From Rhodococcus sp. (in: high G+C Gram-positive bacteria) (GTDB taxonomy: Bacteria > Actinomycetota > Actinomycetes > Mycobacteriales > Mycobacteriaceae): a stretch of DNA of 5,408 bases. The DNA lies in the NCBI GenBank assembly GCA_012515885.1, contig JAAYXN010000325.1, positions 1 to 5,408 of the forward strand. The letters are read 5' to 3'. Under the pieces are notes generated by a model that had not been told where the DNA came from, ran no database searches, and saw only the letters and a list, made by a program, of their open reading frames with translations. Shown here in pieces: positions 1-5,408 of this stretch (positions within the stretch are counted from its first letter, which is position 1; each line of letters starts with the position of its first letter). The position numbers were made by a program, and so were the translations under genes.

Positions 1-51
1 AGTGCACCGAACTACGTCACATCAACGCACCGGGTGGTCCATGATCAAGGT

Positions 52-513
52 ATGTCCAAGAAACCGGAGAACCCGCCTCCCGCTCCGGAAACCCCGGAGC
101 CCAGCCATCGAGGCAGCGCCGACCACCCCGACGTCGACCATGCCGACAGCAACCATGCCGACAGCGCGCATGCAGACACCAAACACACAGACACCAAACA
201 CACAGACACCAAACACACTGACACCAAACACACAGACACCAAGCAGGCCGAGACCAGCGAACACGATCATCTCGAACACACCCGCGCGGCAGCGACGTGG
301 ACCGGCCTTGTCATCGGAGTCCTCGTCCTCATCTTGCTGCTCGTGTTCATCTTGCAGAACCTCAATGAGGTGGTTCTCGACGTCTTCTTCTGGAGCTTCA
401 ACGTGCCGCTGGGTGTCGCACTGCTGTTTGCCGCCATCGCGGGTGCGGTCATCATGGCTCTCGCCGGAGGCATCCGGATTCTGCAGATCCGGCGGGCGTT
501 CAAACGCAAATAG
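52..513 (+). CDS. LapA-domain small membrane protein with His/Asp-rich pentapeptide repeat
   Basis: A 153-residue protein whose C-terminal half matches the LapA (DUF1049) family: a first membrane segment at about residues 83-101 (TWTGLVIGVLVLILLL), then a short loop with NLNEVVLDVFFW, then the family's N-x-PLG-ALL start of a second membrane segment at about 118-142, ending in the basic tail RILQIRRAFKRK. The N-terminal 80 residues are hydrophilic: a Pro/Glu-rich start, then His at every fifth residue from 25 to 60 with Asp two residues after each, and a second His cluster (71, 73, 76) just before the membrane. LapA proteins in E. coli (LapA/YciS) act with LapB in lipopolysaccharide assembly, but actinobacterial members have no assigned role. 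ATG 52 is chosen because MSKKPENPP is a plausible N-terminus. The AAGG at 47-50 is too close to be a good ribosome binding site, GTG 34 is an alternative, and the frame is open to the window edge, so a longer gene cannot be excluded. The gene converges on the methyltransferase gene. Confidence 0.8.
   Translation: MSKKPENPPPAPETPEPSHRGSADHPDVDHADSNHADSAHADTKHTDTKHTDTKHTDTKHTDTKQAETSEHDHLEHTRAAATWTGLVIGVLVLILLLVFILQNLNEVVLDVFFWSFNVPLGVALLFAAIAGAVIMALAGGIRILQIRRAFKRK
142..243 (+). repeat. In-frame 15-bp tandem repeat encoding (A/T)-D-(S/T)-x-H pentapeptides
   Basis: Six full 15-bp units plus a 12-base partial, in phase with the LapA-domain reading frame. The first two units are diverged (ADSNH, ADSAH), the third is ADTKH, and the following are near-identical TDTKH units. 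Taken in another register, GACACCAAACACACA recurs at 175-189, 190-204, 205-219 (one A-to-T change at the last base) and 220-234, then GACACCAAG. The identity at silent positions points to recent expansion by slippage or unequal exchange; length change by whole units would keep the frame. There are no spacers, so this is not a CRISPR array. Confidence 0.9.
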
Positions 514-522
514 CGTCAGCAA

Positions 523-1278
523 TCACTTCAGCACGAGCCCGTACGGCTTCGTCCGGATGTGCACGCGATAACGGACGTGCAGCGCGGTGCCGAGCGTTTC
601 AGCGAGCGCACGGGAGGCGGTGCGCGGCGAGAACTCGATGCCCAGGACGGATGCCAACGCGTCCCGGTCGGCGAATTCCCAGCGGGTATCGATGCGAGTG
701 AGATCAAACCCCTGGGCGTCGAAGAAACGCTCGACGGCCACCGGATCGTATTGCGGCAGGTCCGCGCGCATCCACTCCCCATACGGGTGAGACGTCGCAT
801 CGAGGTCGACGACGACGAGCCGCCCACCTGGCCGCAGCACCCGCATCGCCTCAGCGATGCCGCGTCCACACCCCGGGCCGAAAAAGTAGGCGGTGCGGGC
901 ATGAACAAGATCGACGCTCGCATCTTCCACCGGAAGGTTCTCCGCGCCCGCCTCAGCAATCCGCACACCCGGTAAACCCTCGACGCGGGCGCGGGCAGCA
1001 GCAATCAGCGGAGGATGCGGCTCGACCCCGATCACCGAGCGCGCTGACTGCGCGAACATCGGTAGGTGAAAACCAGTGCCGCATCCGATATCAAGAACGT
1101 CCGCACCCTTCCAAGACGCCACTGAACGCACATGGTTGTAGACGGCGCCGTCGACATCTTGGGCTTGGTTCTCTACCTCATAGACCTGCGGCCAGTGCCA
1201 AATATTGGGGCTGGGAATGGCTCCGTGAGTGGTGCCGCGAAGGCCCGACAGCATCTGACGTGCGAAGCGCACAGCCAT
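523..1278 (-). CDS. Class I SAM-dependent methyltransferase, substrate unknown
   Basis: A 251-residue Rossmann-fold methyltransferase of the type 11/UbiE-like group. Motif I (SAM glycine loop) is VLDIGCGTGF at residues 61-70. The acidic residue that would bind the ribose is E86 in VIGVEPHPP. The adenine-side motif is GAENLPVEDASVDLVHA at 111-127. The post-motif strand is RVLRPGGRLVVVDLD at 146-160. The N-terminal 50 residues contain an aromatic stretch (NIWHWPQVYEVEN, 25-37) and the last 60 a mixed region with no motif I recognise; these may hold substrate specificity. The protein is probably cytosolic, with no signal peptide or membrane segment. ATG 1278 lies 11 bp after the cdsA stop, so translation is probably coupled and the gene is likely co-transcribed with cdsA; no good ribosome binding site precedes it, and ATG 1254 (MLSGLRGTT) is an alternative. 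The substrate could be a small molecule, lipid or macromolecule; the sequence does not say. Confidence 0.85.
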   Translation of the reverse strand: MAVRFARQMLSGLRGTTHGAIPSPNIWHWPQVYEVENQAQDVDGAVYNHVRSVASWKGADVLDIGCGTGFHLPMFAQSARSVIGVEPHPPLIAAARARVEGLPGVRIAEAGAENLPVEDASVDLVHARTAYFFGPGCGRGIAEAMRVLRPGGRLVVVDLDATSHPYGEWMRADLPQYDPVAVERFFDAQGFDLTRIDTRWEFADRDALASVLGIEFSPRTASRALAETLGTALHVRYRVHIRTKPYGLVLK

Positions 1279-1289
1279 CGCGCGTCAGC

Positions 1290-2171
1290 TCACAGCATGG
1301 AGGTGAGCACGAGCCAGGTGACAAATGCTGACGGCAGCATTGAATCCAACCGGTCCATGATCCCCCCATGTCCGGGCAGCAGTGTGCCCATATCTTTGAT
1401 CTTCAAATCACGCTTGACCTGCGACTCGATCAGGTCGCCGATGGTGCCGGTAAGTACCAGAGTGATACCGACGAGCACACCCACCCACGGGTTTCCATCC
1501 AGAATCAACGTGACGGTTAGAACGCTGCCGATGATCGCGAACACCAGCGAACCAGCAAGCCCCTCCCAGGACTTCTTGGGGCTGATCCGCGGAACCATCG
1601 GGTGCTTACCGAACAGCACACCGGCAACATAGCCGCCGACGTCTGAGCACACCACGCCGATCATGAACACGAAGATGCGGCCAGCACCATCTTCCTGATG
1701 CACCATCAGTGCGGCAAACGCAGCAAGCAGCGGAACCCAGGAAATGACGAACAGCGAAATACCGGTATCGCGGAGATAGTTCTGTGGCGTTGCGCTGGCG
1801 CCGTGACTGAAGAGCCGCCACACCATCGTGACCAGGACAGTGGCCGCGAACGCGCCCAGCACACCCGTAGTCCCGTACGGCCAGCCCAACCAGATGATCG
1901 CCTGACCACCGAGCAGCAGCGGGATACGCGGCACCTCAATGCCCGCCTCCCCCAGACGCTTCATGATCTCCCAGGTCGCGATGGCCATAGCCGCCGCCAC
2001 CAGAGCAGTCCACAAGGACGGCGCATAGACGAGGACACCGATCACCAAGAGCCCAAGACCCACCCCAACACCGATGGCGGCCGGAAGGTTCCGGCCCGCC
2101 TTGGAACCCGAAGGGGCTGGTGGGGTCGGCTCCGGTGATGTGTCCGCCGCCGGGCCCTCGTGTACTGGCAC
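1290..2171 (-). CDS. cdsA: Phosphatidate cytidylyltransferase (CDP-diacylglycerol synthase)
   Basis: Makes CDP-diacylglycerol from phosphatidic acid and CTP in the cytoplasmic membrane, the branch point for phosphatidylinositol, phosphatidylglycerol, cardiolipin and phosphatidylethanolamine. The family signature is complete near the C-terminus (residues about 250-276): S-x-V-KR, four residues on KD, then LLPGHGG and DRLD. A Ser/Asp-Gly motif CSDVGGYVAG and KKSWEG precede it, as expected for metal and substrate binding. About eight to nine hydrophobic segments are visible between residue 31 and the end. The first 30 residues are a Pro/Ala-rich soluble leader (PEPTPPAPSG). Length is 293 residues from GTG 2171. 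That start is preferred over TTG 2177 because GAGGA at 2181-2185 lies 9 bases from the GTG but only 3 from the TTG. The gene follows frr by 42 bp with no terminator and is probably in the same transcript. Longer actinobacterial N-termini vary, so the start is less certain than the identity. Confidence 0.95.
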   Translation of the reverse strand: MPVHEGPAADTSPEPTPPAPSGSKAGRNLPAAIGVGVGLGLLVIGVLVYAPSLWTALVAAAMAIATWEIMKRLGEAGIEVPRIPLLLGGQAIIWLGWPYGTTGVLGAFAATVLVTMVWRLFSHGASATPQNYLRDTGISLFVISWVPLLAAFAALMVHQEDGAGRIFVFMIGVVCSDVGGYVAGVLFGKHPMVPRISPKKSWEGLAGSLVFAIIGSVLTVTLILDGNPWVGVLVGITLVLTGTIGDLIESQVKRDLKIKDMGTLLPGHGGIMDRLDSMLPSAFVTWLVLTSML

Positions 2172-2180
2172 TGTCAACTG

Positions 2181-2185
2181 TCCTC
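2181..2185 (-). promoter_or_regulatory. cdsA ribosome binding site (decides the start)
   Basis: GAGGA on the minus strand, followed by nine bases and GTG 2171. The alternative TTG at 2177 would leave only three bases between site and start, too short for usual initiation. An in-frame TAG lies a little further upstream, so no longer form is likely. Confidence 0.6.
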
Positions 2186-2213
2186 GCTTACGATCCGTAC
2201 AAAAGTCGTGCTA

Positions 2214-2771
2214 TCAGACTTCCAGCAGTTCAGCTTCCTTATGCTTCACCAGCTCGTCGACCTGAGTGACGTAGCGCGCCGTGGTCTTGTCGAGTTCCTT
2301 CTCGGCGCGACCAACCTCGTCCTCGCCAGCCTCGCCGTCTTTCTGAATGCGACCCAGCTCTTCCATCGTCTTACGACGGATGTTGCGCACCGACACCTTC
2401 GCGTCTTCGCCCTTAGATTTGGCCTGCTTCACCAGTTCGCGGCGACGCTCTTCAGTGAGCTGCGGAACCGAAATCCGGATGATGTTGCCGTCATTGCTGG
2501 GGTTGACACCCAAATCAGAGTTACGGATCGCCGTCTCGATGGCACCAAGCTGCGACGCCTCATACGGCTTGACGACAACGAGACGCGCTTCAGGAACCGT
2601 GATGCTGGCGAGCTGGGTGATCGGCGTGATCGCACCGTAGTAGTCAATGACAATGCGGTTGAACATGCCCGGATTTGCTCGGCCCGTGCGAATCGACCCA
2701 AGGTCATCTTTGGCGACGGACACAGCCTTGTCCATCTTCTCCTCGGCCTCGAAGAGCGCTTCATCGATCAC
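2214..2771 (-). CDS. frr: Ribosome recycling factor
   Basis: RRF splits the post-termination ribosome together with EF-G after the peptide is released. From GTG 2771 it has 185 residues, the same length as E. coli RRF. Visible family landmarks are RTGRANPGMF at 28-37, YYGAITPI at 44-51, PQLTEERRRELVK at 103-115, VSVRNIRRK at 126-134 and the C-terminal helix VDELVKHKEAELLEV at 171-185. With this numbering the arginines fall at 129 and 132, matching the conserved arginines I recall in the E. coli protein. An in-frame ATG 15 bases upstream (2786) would add MEDTA, but those codons contain the GGAGGA ribosome binding site of the GTG, so the GTG is preferred. The tail-to-head gap to pyrH is 142 bp and is structured. 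The long alpha-helical arms (1-25 and 103-185) form the three-helix bundle, and the middle is the beta-rich domain. Confidence 0.96.
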   Translation of the reverse strand: MIDEALFEAEEKMDKAVSVAKDDLGSIRTGRANPGMFNRIVIDYYGAITPITQLASITVPEARLVVVKPYEASQLGAIETAIRNSDLGVNPSNDGNIIRISVPQLTEERRRELVKQAKSKGEDAKVSVRNIRRKTMEELGRIQKDGEAGEDEVGRAEKELDKTTARYVTQVDELVKHKEAELLEV

Positions 2772-2778
2772 AGCTGTG

Positions 2779-2784
2779 TCCTCC
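2779..2784 (-). promoter_or_regulatory. frr ribosome binding site (decides the start)
   Basis: GGAGGA on the minus strand, seven bases before GTG 2771: a near-perfect anti-16S match at ideal spacing. It overlaps the last base of the upstream in-frame ATG (2784-2786) and the codons after it, so that ATG is unlikely to be the start. No purine-rich site precedes the ATG. Confidence 0.85.
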
Positions 2785-2858
2785 ATGTTTGCCGTCGTCA
2801 GAATCTGTACGCGAAGATTCAGTATTGCTGAGAGTAAGTGTGCTGGGTGAAACCGCTA

Positions 2859-2907
2859 GAACACCCGCGGCGCGCGGGATATGCGCTGCCCTAGAACGCG
2901 CGTGTTC
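2859..2907 (-). other. Structured pyrH-frr intergenic element: overlapping inverted repeats and a direct repeat
   Basis: The 142-bp gap between pyrH and frr holds three alternative hairpins. One is CCCGCG/CGCGGG (2864-2869 with 2873-2878, 3-base loop). One is the near-palindrome GAACGCGCGTGTTC (2894-2907), which starts 7 bases after the pyrH stop on the minus strand. One is a long-range stem pairing GAACAC (2859-2864) with GTGTTC (2902-2907), continued by CGCG/CGCG after one mismatch. The long stem excludes the two short hairpins. CTAGAAC also occurs as a direct repeat at 2856-2862 and 2891-2897. No run of U follows any stem, so this may be a partial terminator or attenuator, a protein site, or only GC-rich chance pairing. 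From about 2787 to 2855 nothing recognisable is seen; an frr promoter there is possible but not convincing. Confidence 0.35.
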
Positions 2908-2913
2908 CGGCCG

Positions 2914-3642
2914 TCATGATTGCACAAGCGTCCCGATTTTCTCACCTGATACGGCCCGCGCAATGTTGCCTTCGGTGAGCAGGTTGAAAACCATGATCGG
3001 CATGTTGTTGTCCATGCACAGGCTGAATGCTGTGGAATCGGCGACCTTGAGGTCTTTTTCGATGACCTCTCGGTGCGTGATCTGCGGGTAGAGCGTGGCG
3101 TCCGGATCTACTCGCGGATCTGCGGAGTACACGCCGTCGACGGCCTTGGCCATCAGTACAACCTCGGCACCGATCTCCAGTGCACGCTGCGCGGCGGTGG
3201 TGTCGGTGGAGAAGTACGGCATACCCATACCGGCACCGAAAATGACGACCCGCCCCTTTTCGAGGTGACGGCGTGCCCGCAGGGGAAGATACGGCTCGGC
3301 GACCTGACCCATCGAGATTGCGGTCTGCACACGAGTATCAATGCCCTGCTTCTCCAGGAAATCCTGCAGAGCGAGCGAATTCATGACCGTGCCGAGCATG
3401 CCCATGTAGTCGGAGCGGGCGCGGTCCAGGCCACGCTGCTGCAACTCGGCGCCGCGGAAAAAGTTGCCGCCGCCGATCACGACAGCCACCTGCACACCTG
3501 AGCGAGCGATCTCAGCGATCTGCTCAGCCACCTTCGTCACGACATCGGGGTCGAGTCCGACCTTGCCGCCACCGAACATCTCTCCGCCAAGTTTGAGCAA
3601 GACCCGCTTAAAACCAGGGCGTTCGTCGGCTGCTTCGGACAT
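2914..3642 (-). CDS. pyrH: UMP kinase (uridylate kinase)
   Basis: Phosphorylates UMP to UDP with ATP in the cytosol, the step committing pyrimidines to UTP and CTP. It belongs to the amino-acid kinase fold family, is hexameric in known bacteria, and is typically activated by GTP and inhibited by UTP. It has 242 residues, the usual length. Motifs in order are VLLKLGGEMFGGG at 14-26 (phosphate-binding Lys17), VVIGGGNFFRG at 54-64 (Arg63), RSDYMGMLGTVMNSLALQD at 76-94 (UMP site, Asp78), GAGMGMPYFSTDTTAAQRA at 136-154, and KAVDGVYSADPR at 166-177 (nucleotide loop). The replacement of the common KLSGE by KLGGE is the form I recall in Corynebacterium and Mycobacterium. The start at ATG 3642 has GAGGAG four bases upstream (3647-3652). 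The preceding 175 bp and the tsf hairpin suggest that pyrH has its own promoter rather than depending on rpsB-tsf. Confidence 0.97.
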   Translation of the reverse strand: MSEAADERPGFKRVLLKLGGEMFGGGKVGLDPDVVTKVAEQIAEIARSGVQVAVVIGGGNFFRGAELQQRGLDRARSDYMGMLGTVMNSLALQDFLEKQGIDTRVQTAISMGQVAEPYLPLRARRHLEKGRVVIFGAGMGMPYFSTDTTAAQRALEIGAEVVLMAKAVDGVYSADPRVDPDATLYPQITHREVIEKDLKVADSTAFSLCMDNNMPIMVFNLLTEGNIARAVSGEKIGTLVQS

Positions 3643-3681
3643 CGTTCTCCTCGCTTCGAAATTGATACCGCCGCCAGCACT

Positions 3682-3710
3682 GCGCCCAAAGACTGGGGCA
3701 AAGAGGGCGC
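3682..3710 (-). promoter_or_regulatory. Possible hairpin in the pyrH leader
   Basis: GCGCCC (3682-3687) and GGGCGC (3705-3710) form a perfect 6-bp inverted repeat around a 17-base loop, about 40 bases upstream of the pyrH start on the minus strand. The loop contains CUUUG twice in the transcript. The whole tsf-pyrH gap (3643-3817) otherwise holds the tsf terminator, the pyrH ribosome binding site and presumably a promoter. The best -35/-10 candidate I find is TTTGGG, 17 bases, TATCAA just upstream of the ribosome binding site, which is weak. No riboswitch class is recognised. Confidence 0.25.
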
Positions 3711-3775
3711 ATACGTCGCAGCAGCAAAACCTTCAGCGGCTTTCATCCTGCCTCATTGCGCCTGGCGGCATGAGT

Positions 3776-3805
3776 AGACCCCGCCGAACAAGTTCGACGG
3801 GGTCT
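3776..3805 (-). terminator. Strong hairpin after tsf, probable terminator of rpsB-tsf
   Basis: A 30-bp inverted repeat starts 12 bases after the tsf stop on the minus strand: AGACCCCG, one base, CGAAC, a 2-base centre, GUUCG, one base, CGGGGUCU. In minus-strand RNA the odd position is a U-G wobble, so the stem is continuous with a CUUG loop. In plus-strand RNA the same position is a C-A mismatch, which supports function on the minus strand. No U run follows (ACUCAUGCC), as is common for actinobacterial hairpin terminators. Confidence 0.75.
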
Positions 3806-3817
3806 CCCCTGGTGCTA

Positions 3818-4645
3818 CTAGTTGGAGGCGCCAACCTCGAAACGCACGAAGCGCTTCACTGAGGCGCCAGCCTCGTCAAGAAGAGCCTTCACGGTCTTCT
3901 TCGAGTCCTGCACGGACGACTGCTCCAGGAGCACAACGTCCTTGAAGTACCCGTTGACGCGGCCTTCAACGATCTTCGGCAATGCCGCTTCCGGCTTGCC
4001 CTCTTCCTTCGCGGTCTCCTCGGCGATACGACGCTCGTTGGCGACGATCTCCTCAGGAACCTCGTCGCGGGTCGTGTACTTCGCCTTGAGTGCAGCAACC
4101 TGCATGGCAGCGCCACGCGCAGCCTCAGCAGCAGCTTCGCCTTCGCCGGTGTACTCAACGAGAACACCAACAGCCGGAGGCAGGTCTGCGGCACGCTTGT
4201 GCAGGTAGACAGCTACCGGAGCCTCGAACGATGCGTACTTGCTGACCTCAAGCTTCTCACCAATCTTGGCGGAAAGCTCCTGGACCAGCTGGTCTACCGT
4301 CGAGCCGTCAACGTCGAGTGCGCGCAGCGCCTCCACGTCAGCAGGCTTAGCAGCAGCCGCAGCGGCAACGATCTTGTCGGCAAGGTTGATGAAGTCTTCG
4401 TTCTTAGCAACGAAGTCGGTCTCGCAGTCGATCTCAACGAGCACGCCGTCCTTGGCGACGACCAGGCCCTCGCCGGTGGTGCGCTCAGCACGCTTTCCGA
4501 CATCCTTGGCGCCCTTGATGCGCAGCTGCTCGACAGCCTTGTCGAAGTCGCCGTCAGAATCTGCCAGCGCATTCTTGCAAGCCATCATGCCGGAGCCGGT
4601 CAGCTCACGAAGCCGCTTGACGTCAGCGGCAGTGTAGTTCGCCAT
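3818..4645 (-). CDS. tsf: Elongation factor Ts
   Basis: EF-Ts is the nucleotide exchange factor that releases GDP from EF-Tu in the cytosol. It has 275 residues, normal for actinobacteria. The N-terminal UBA-like domain carries the first family signature LRELTGSGMMACKNAL (residues 12-27). The core has the second signature as EIDCETDFVAK (71-81), which includes the TDFV motif (76-79) that contacts EF-Tu. An Ala-rich helix (94-99) follows, then the core repeat with KYASFEAPVAVYLH (136-149), and a final conserved block GRVNGYFKDVVLLEQ (228-242) and VKRFVRFEVG (263-272). AAGGA at 4654-4658 lies eight bases before ATG 4645. It follows rpsB by 45 bp, the classic rpsB-tsf operon, and is followed by a strong hairpin. 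Codon use is strongly biased towards C- and G-ending codons such as AAG, CTC and ATC, as expected for a highly expressed gene. Confidence 0.97.
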   Translation of the reverse strand: MANYTAADVKRLRELTGSGMMACKNALADSDGDFDKAVEQLRIKGAKDVGKRAERTTGEGLVVAKDGVLVEIDCETDFVAKNEDFINLADKIVAAAAAAKPADVEALRALDVDGSTVDQLVQELSAKIGEKLEVSKYASFEAPVAVYLHKRAADLPPAVGVLVEYTGEGEAAAEAARGAAMQVAALKAKYTTRDEVPEEIVANERRIAEETAKEEGKPEAALPKIVEGRVNGYFKDVVLLEQSSVQDSKKTVKALLDEAGASVKRFVRFEVGASN

Positions 4646-4690
4646 TGTGGCGATCCTTCCTTGAAGAAGATGGTCGGGAAAAGAGCGGGC

Positions 4691-5408
4691 TTAGGCCTGC
4701 TTCTCGGCCTCAGCAACCTCTGCGGGAGCCTCAGCCAGCTTGGAGTCAGCTTCAGCTACAGCTTCACGGGTGTTCTCCGGGCCACCTTCGGTGATTCCGT
4801 CAGCGGTCGCGGACTGCGACAGCAGCTCCTGCTCCCACTCAGCGAGCGGCTCGCCTGCGCCAGCCTCAGGCTTGGCGTCCTTGTCGGCGCTCAGACCGGC
4901 ACGCGCCTGCACGCCCTCAGCGACAGCTGAAGCGACAACGCGGGTCAGGAGAGCAGCACTGCGGATGGCGTCGTCGTTGCCCGGGATCGGGTAGTCAACG
5001 AGGTCAGGGTCGCAGTTGGTGTCGAGGATCGCGATGACCGGGATGTTGAGCTTGCGCGCCTCAGCAACAGCGAGGTGCTCCTTGTTGGTGTCAACAACCC
5101 ACACAGCCGAAGGAACCTTAGCCATGTCGCGGATACCACCGAGGGTGCGATCGAGCTTGGTCATCTCACGCGTGAGCATGAGGATTTCCTTCTTGGTGCG
5201 ACCTTCAAAGCCACCGGTCTGCTCCATGGCCTCAAGCTCCTTGAGGCGCAGCAGACGCTTGTGGACGGTGGTGAAGTTGGTGAGCATGCCACCCAGCCAG
5301 CGCTGGTTCACGTAAGGCATACCCACGCGGGTTGCCTCGGAAGCGATGGATTCCTGGGCCTGCTTCTTGGTGCCGACGAACAGGATGGTGCCGCCGTGCG
5401 CGACGGTC
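4691..5408 (-). CDS. rpsB: 30S ribosomal protein S2 (5' end outside the window)
   Basis: Ribosomal protein S2 sits on the 30S back near the neck and is needed for S1 or mRNA platform function. The frame is open to the window edge, so the gene is partial: 238 residues are visible, starting TVAHGGTILFVGTKKQAQE, and roughly the first 60 residues are missing. The Met start that could be read at 5326 is really an internal Val codon (TRVGMPYVNQRWLGG). The second S2 family signature is present: PSAVWVVDTNKEHLAVAEA then RKLNIP (visible residues 99-123), followed by DTNCDPD and PIPGNDDAIRS (140-150). The last 50 to 60 residues form an acidic Ala/Glu-rich tail (PAEVAEAEKQA) longer than in E. coli, as is common in actinobacteria. 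It is the first gene of the rpsB-tsf operon; its promoter lies outside the window. Confidence 0.97.
   Translation of the reverse strand, partial: TVAHGGTILFVGTKKQAQESIASEATRVGMPYVNQRWLGGMLTNFTTVHKRLLRLKELEAMEQTGGFEGRTKKEILMLTREMTKLDRTLGGIRDMAKVPSAVWVVDTNKEHLAVAEARKLNIPVIAILDTNCDPDLVDYPIPGNDDAIRSAALLTRVVASAVAEGVQARAGLSADKDAKPEAGAGEPLAEWEQELLSQSATADGITEGGPENTREAVAEADSKLAEAPAEVAEAEKQA

Noticed and set aside
142..243. CRISPR array
   Set aside because: Units are 15 bp and directly adjacent with no spacers, and they lie in phase inside a coding region.
22..522. Long minus-strand open frame opposite the LapA-domain gene, with VFGVCVFGVCVF repeats
   Set aside because: The 15-bp repeat has no stop in this frame and so keeps it open; the encoded repeat is the mirror of the DTKHT units, there is no domain, and the plus-strand frame has a recognisable LapA domain.
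2..571. Plus-strand open frame with NTQTP repeats in another phase
   Set aside because: Another phase of the same repeat array; low-complexity Ser/Arg-rich product and overlap of both the LapA-domain gene and the end of the methyltransferase gene.
2160..2831. 223-codon plus-strand open frame opposite frr
   Set aside because: Antisense shadow of frr, which matches its family over the full length; no ribosome binding site or domain.
3662..3690. Sigma-70-like promoter for pyrH (TTTGGG, 17 bases, TATCAA)
   Set aside because: Both hexamers match the consensus poorly and the -10 would leave a very short leader; not strong enough to list as a feature.
4199..4930. 243-codon plus-strand open frame opposite tsf and rpsB
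   Set aside because: Antisense shadow caused by strong codon bias in two highly expressed genes; it spans the tsf-rpsB gap and has no recognisable domain.
1..5408. A novel defence, mobile or biosynthetic system
   Set aside because: Six of the seven genes are assigned to known families with housekeeping roles or a standard enzyme fold and the seventh is a LapA-domain protein; there is no integrase, transposase, toxin-antitoxin pair or attachment site.

Overview
The window is a conserved chromosomal housekeeping locus, read almost entirely on the minus strand. It looks like a high-to-moderate G+C actinobacterium, most likely of the order Mycobacteriales (Corynebacterium, Dietzia, Hoyosella and Mycobacterium relatives). 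Reasons are the gene order rpsB-tsf-pyrH-frr-cdsA, a UMP kinase beginning LLKLGGEMFGGGKVGLDPD as I recall for corynebacterial and mycobacterial PyrH, the acidic Ala/Glu-rich C-terminal tail on S2, and GTG starts. The genus cannot be fixed by reading alone.

Layout from high to low coordinates, the direction of transcription: rpsB (ribosomal protein S2, 5' end beyond the window edge), tsf (EF-Ts), a strong hairpin at 3776-3805 that probably ends the rpsB-tsf transcript, a 175-bp leader, pyrH (UMP kinase), a 142-bp gap with overlapping hairpins and a direct repeat, frr (ribosome recycling factor), cdsA (CDP-diacylglycerol synthase) and a class I SAM-dependent methyltransferase of unknown substrate. 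On the plus strand, at the left end and converging on the methyltransferase gene with a 9-bp gap, is a small LapA-domain membrane protein. Its N-terminus carries a histidine/aspartate-rich pentapeptide repeat.

The genes link translation (S2, EF-Ts, RRF), pyrimidine nucleotide supply (UMP kinase) and phospholipid precursor synthesis (CdsA, which uses CTP derived from the UMP kinase product). This is a common growth-linked grouping in bacteria. The methyltransferase is probably read from the same transcript as cdsA but has no evident functional link.

Two start codons are better placed internally than at the longest open frame: frr at GTG 2771, which gives the canonical 185 residues, and cdsA at GTG 2171. 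I see no mobile element, CRISPR array, tRNA, rRNA or defence system. The least ordinary items are the DTKHT repeat of the LapA protein and the structured pyrH-frr gap. I do not see evidence of a new biological system here.
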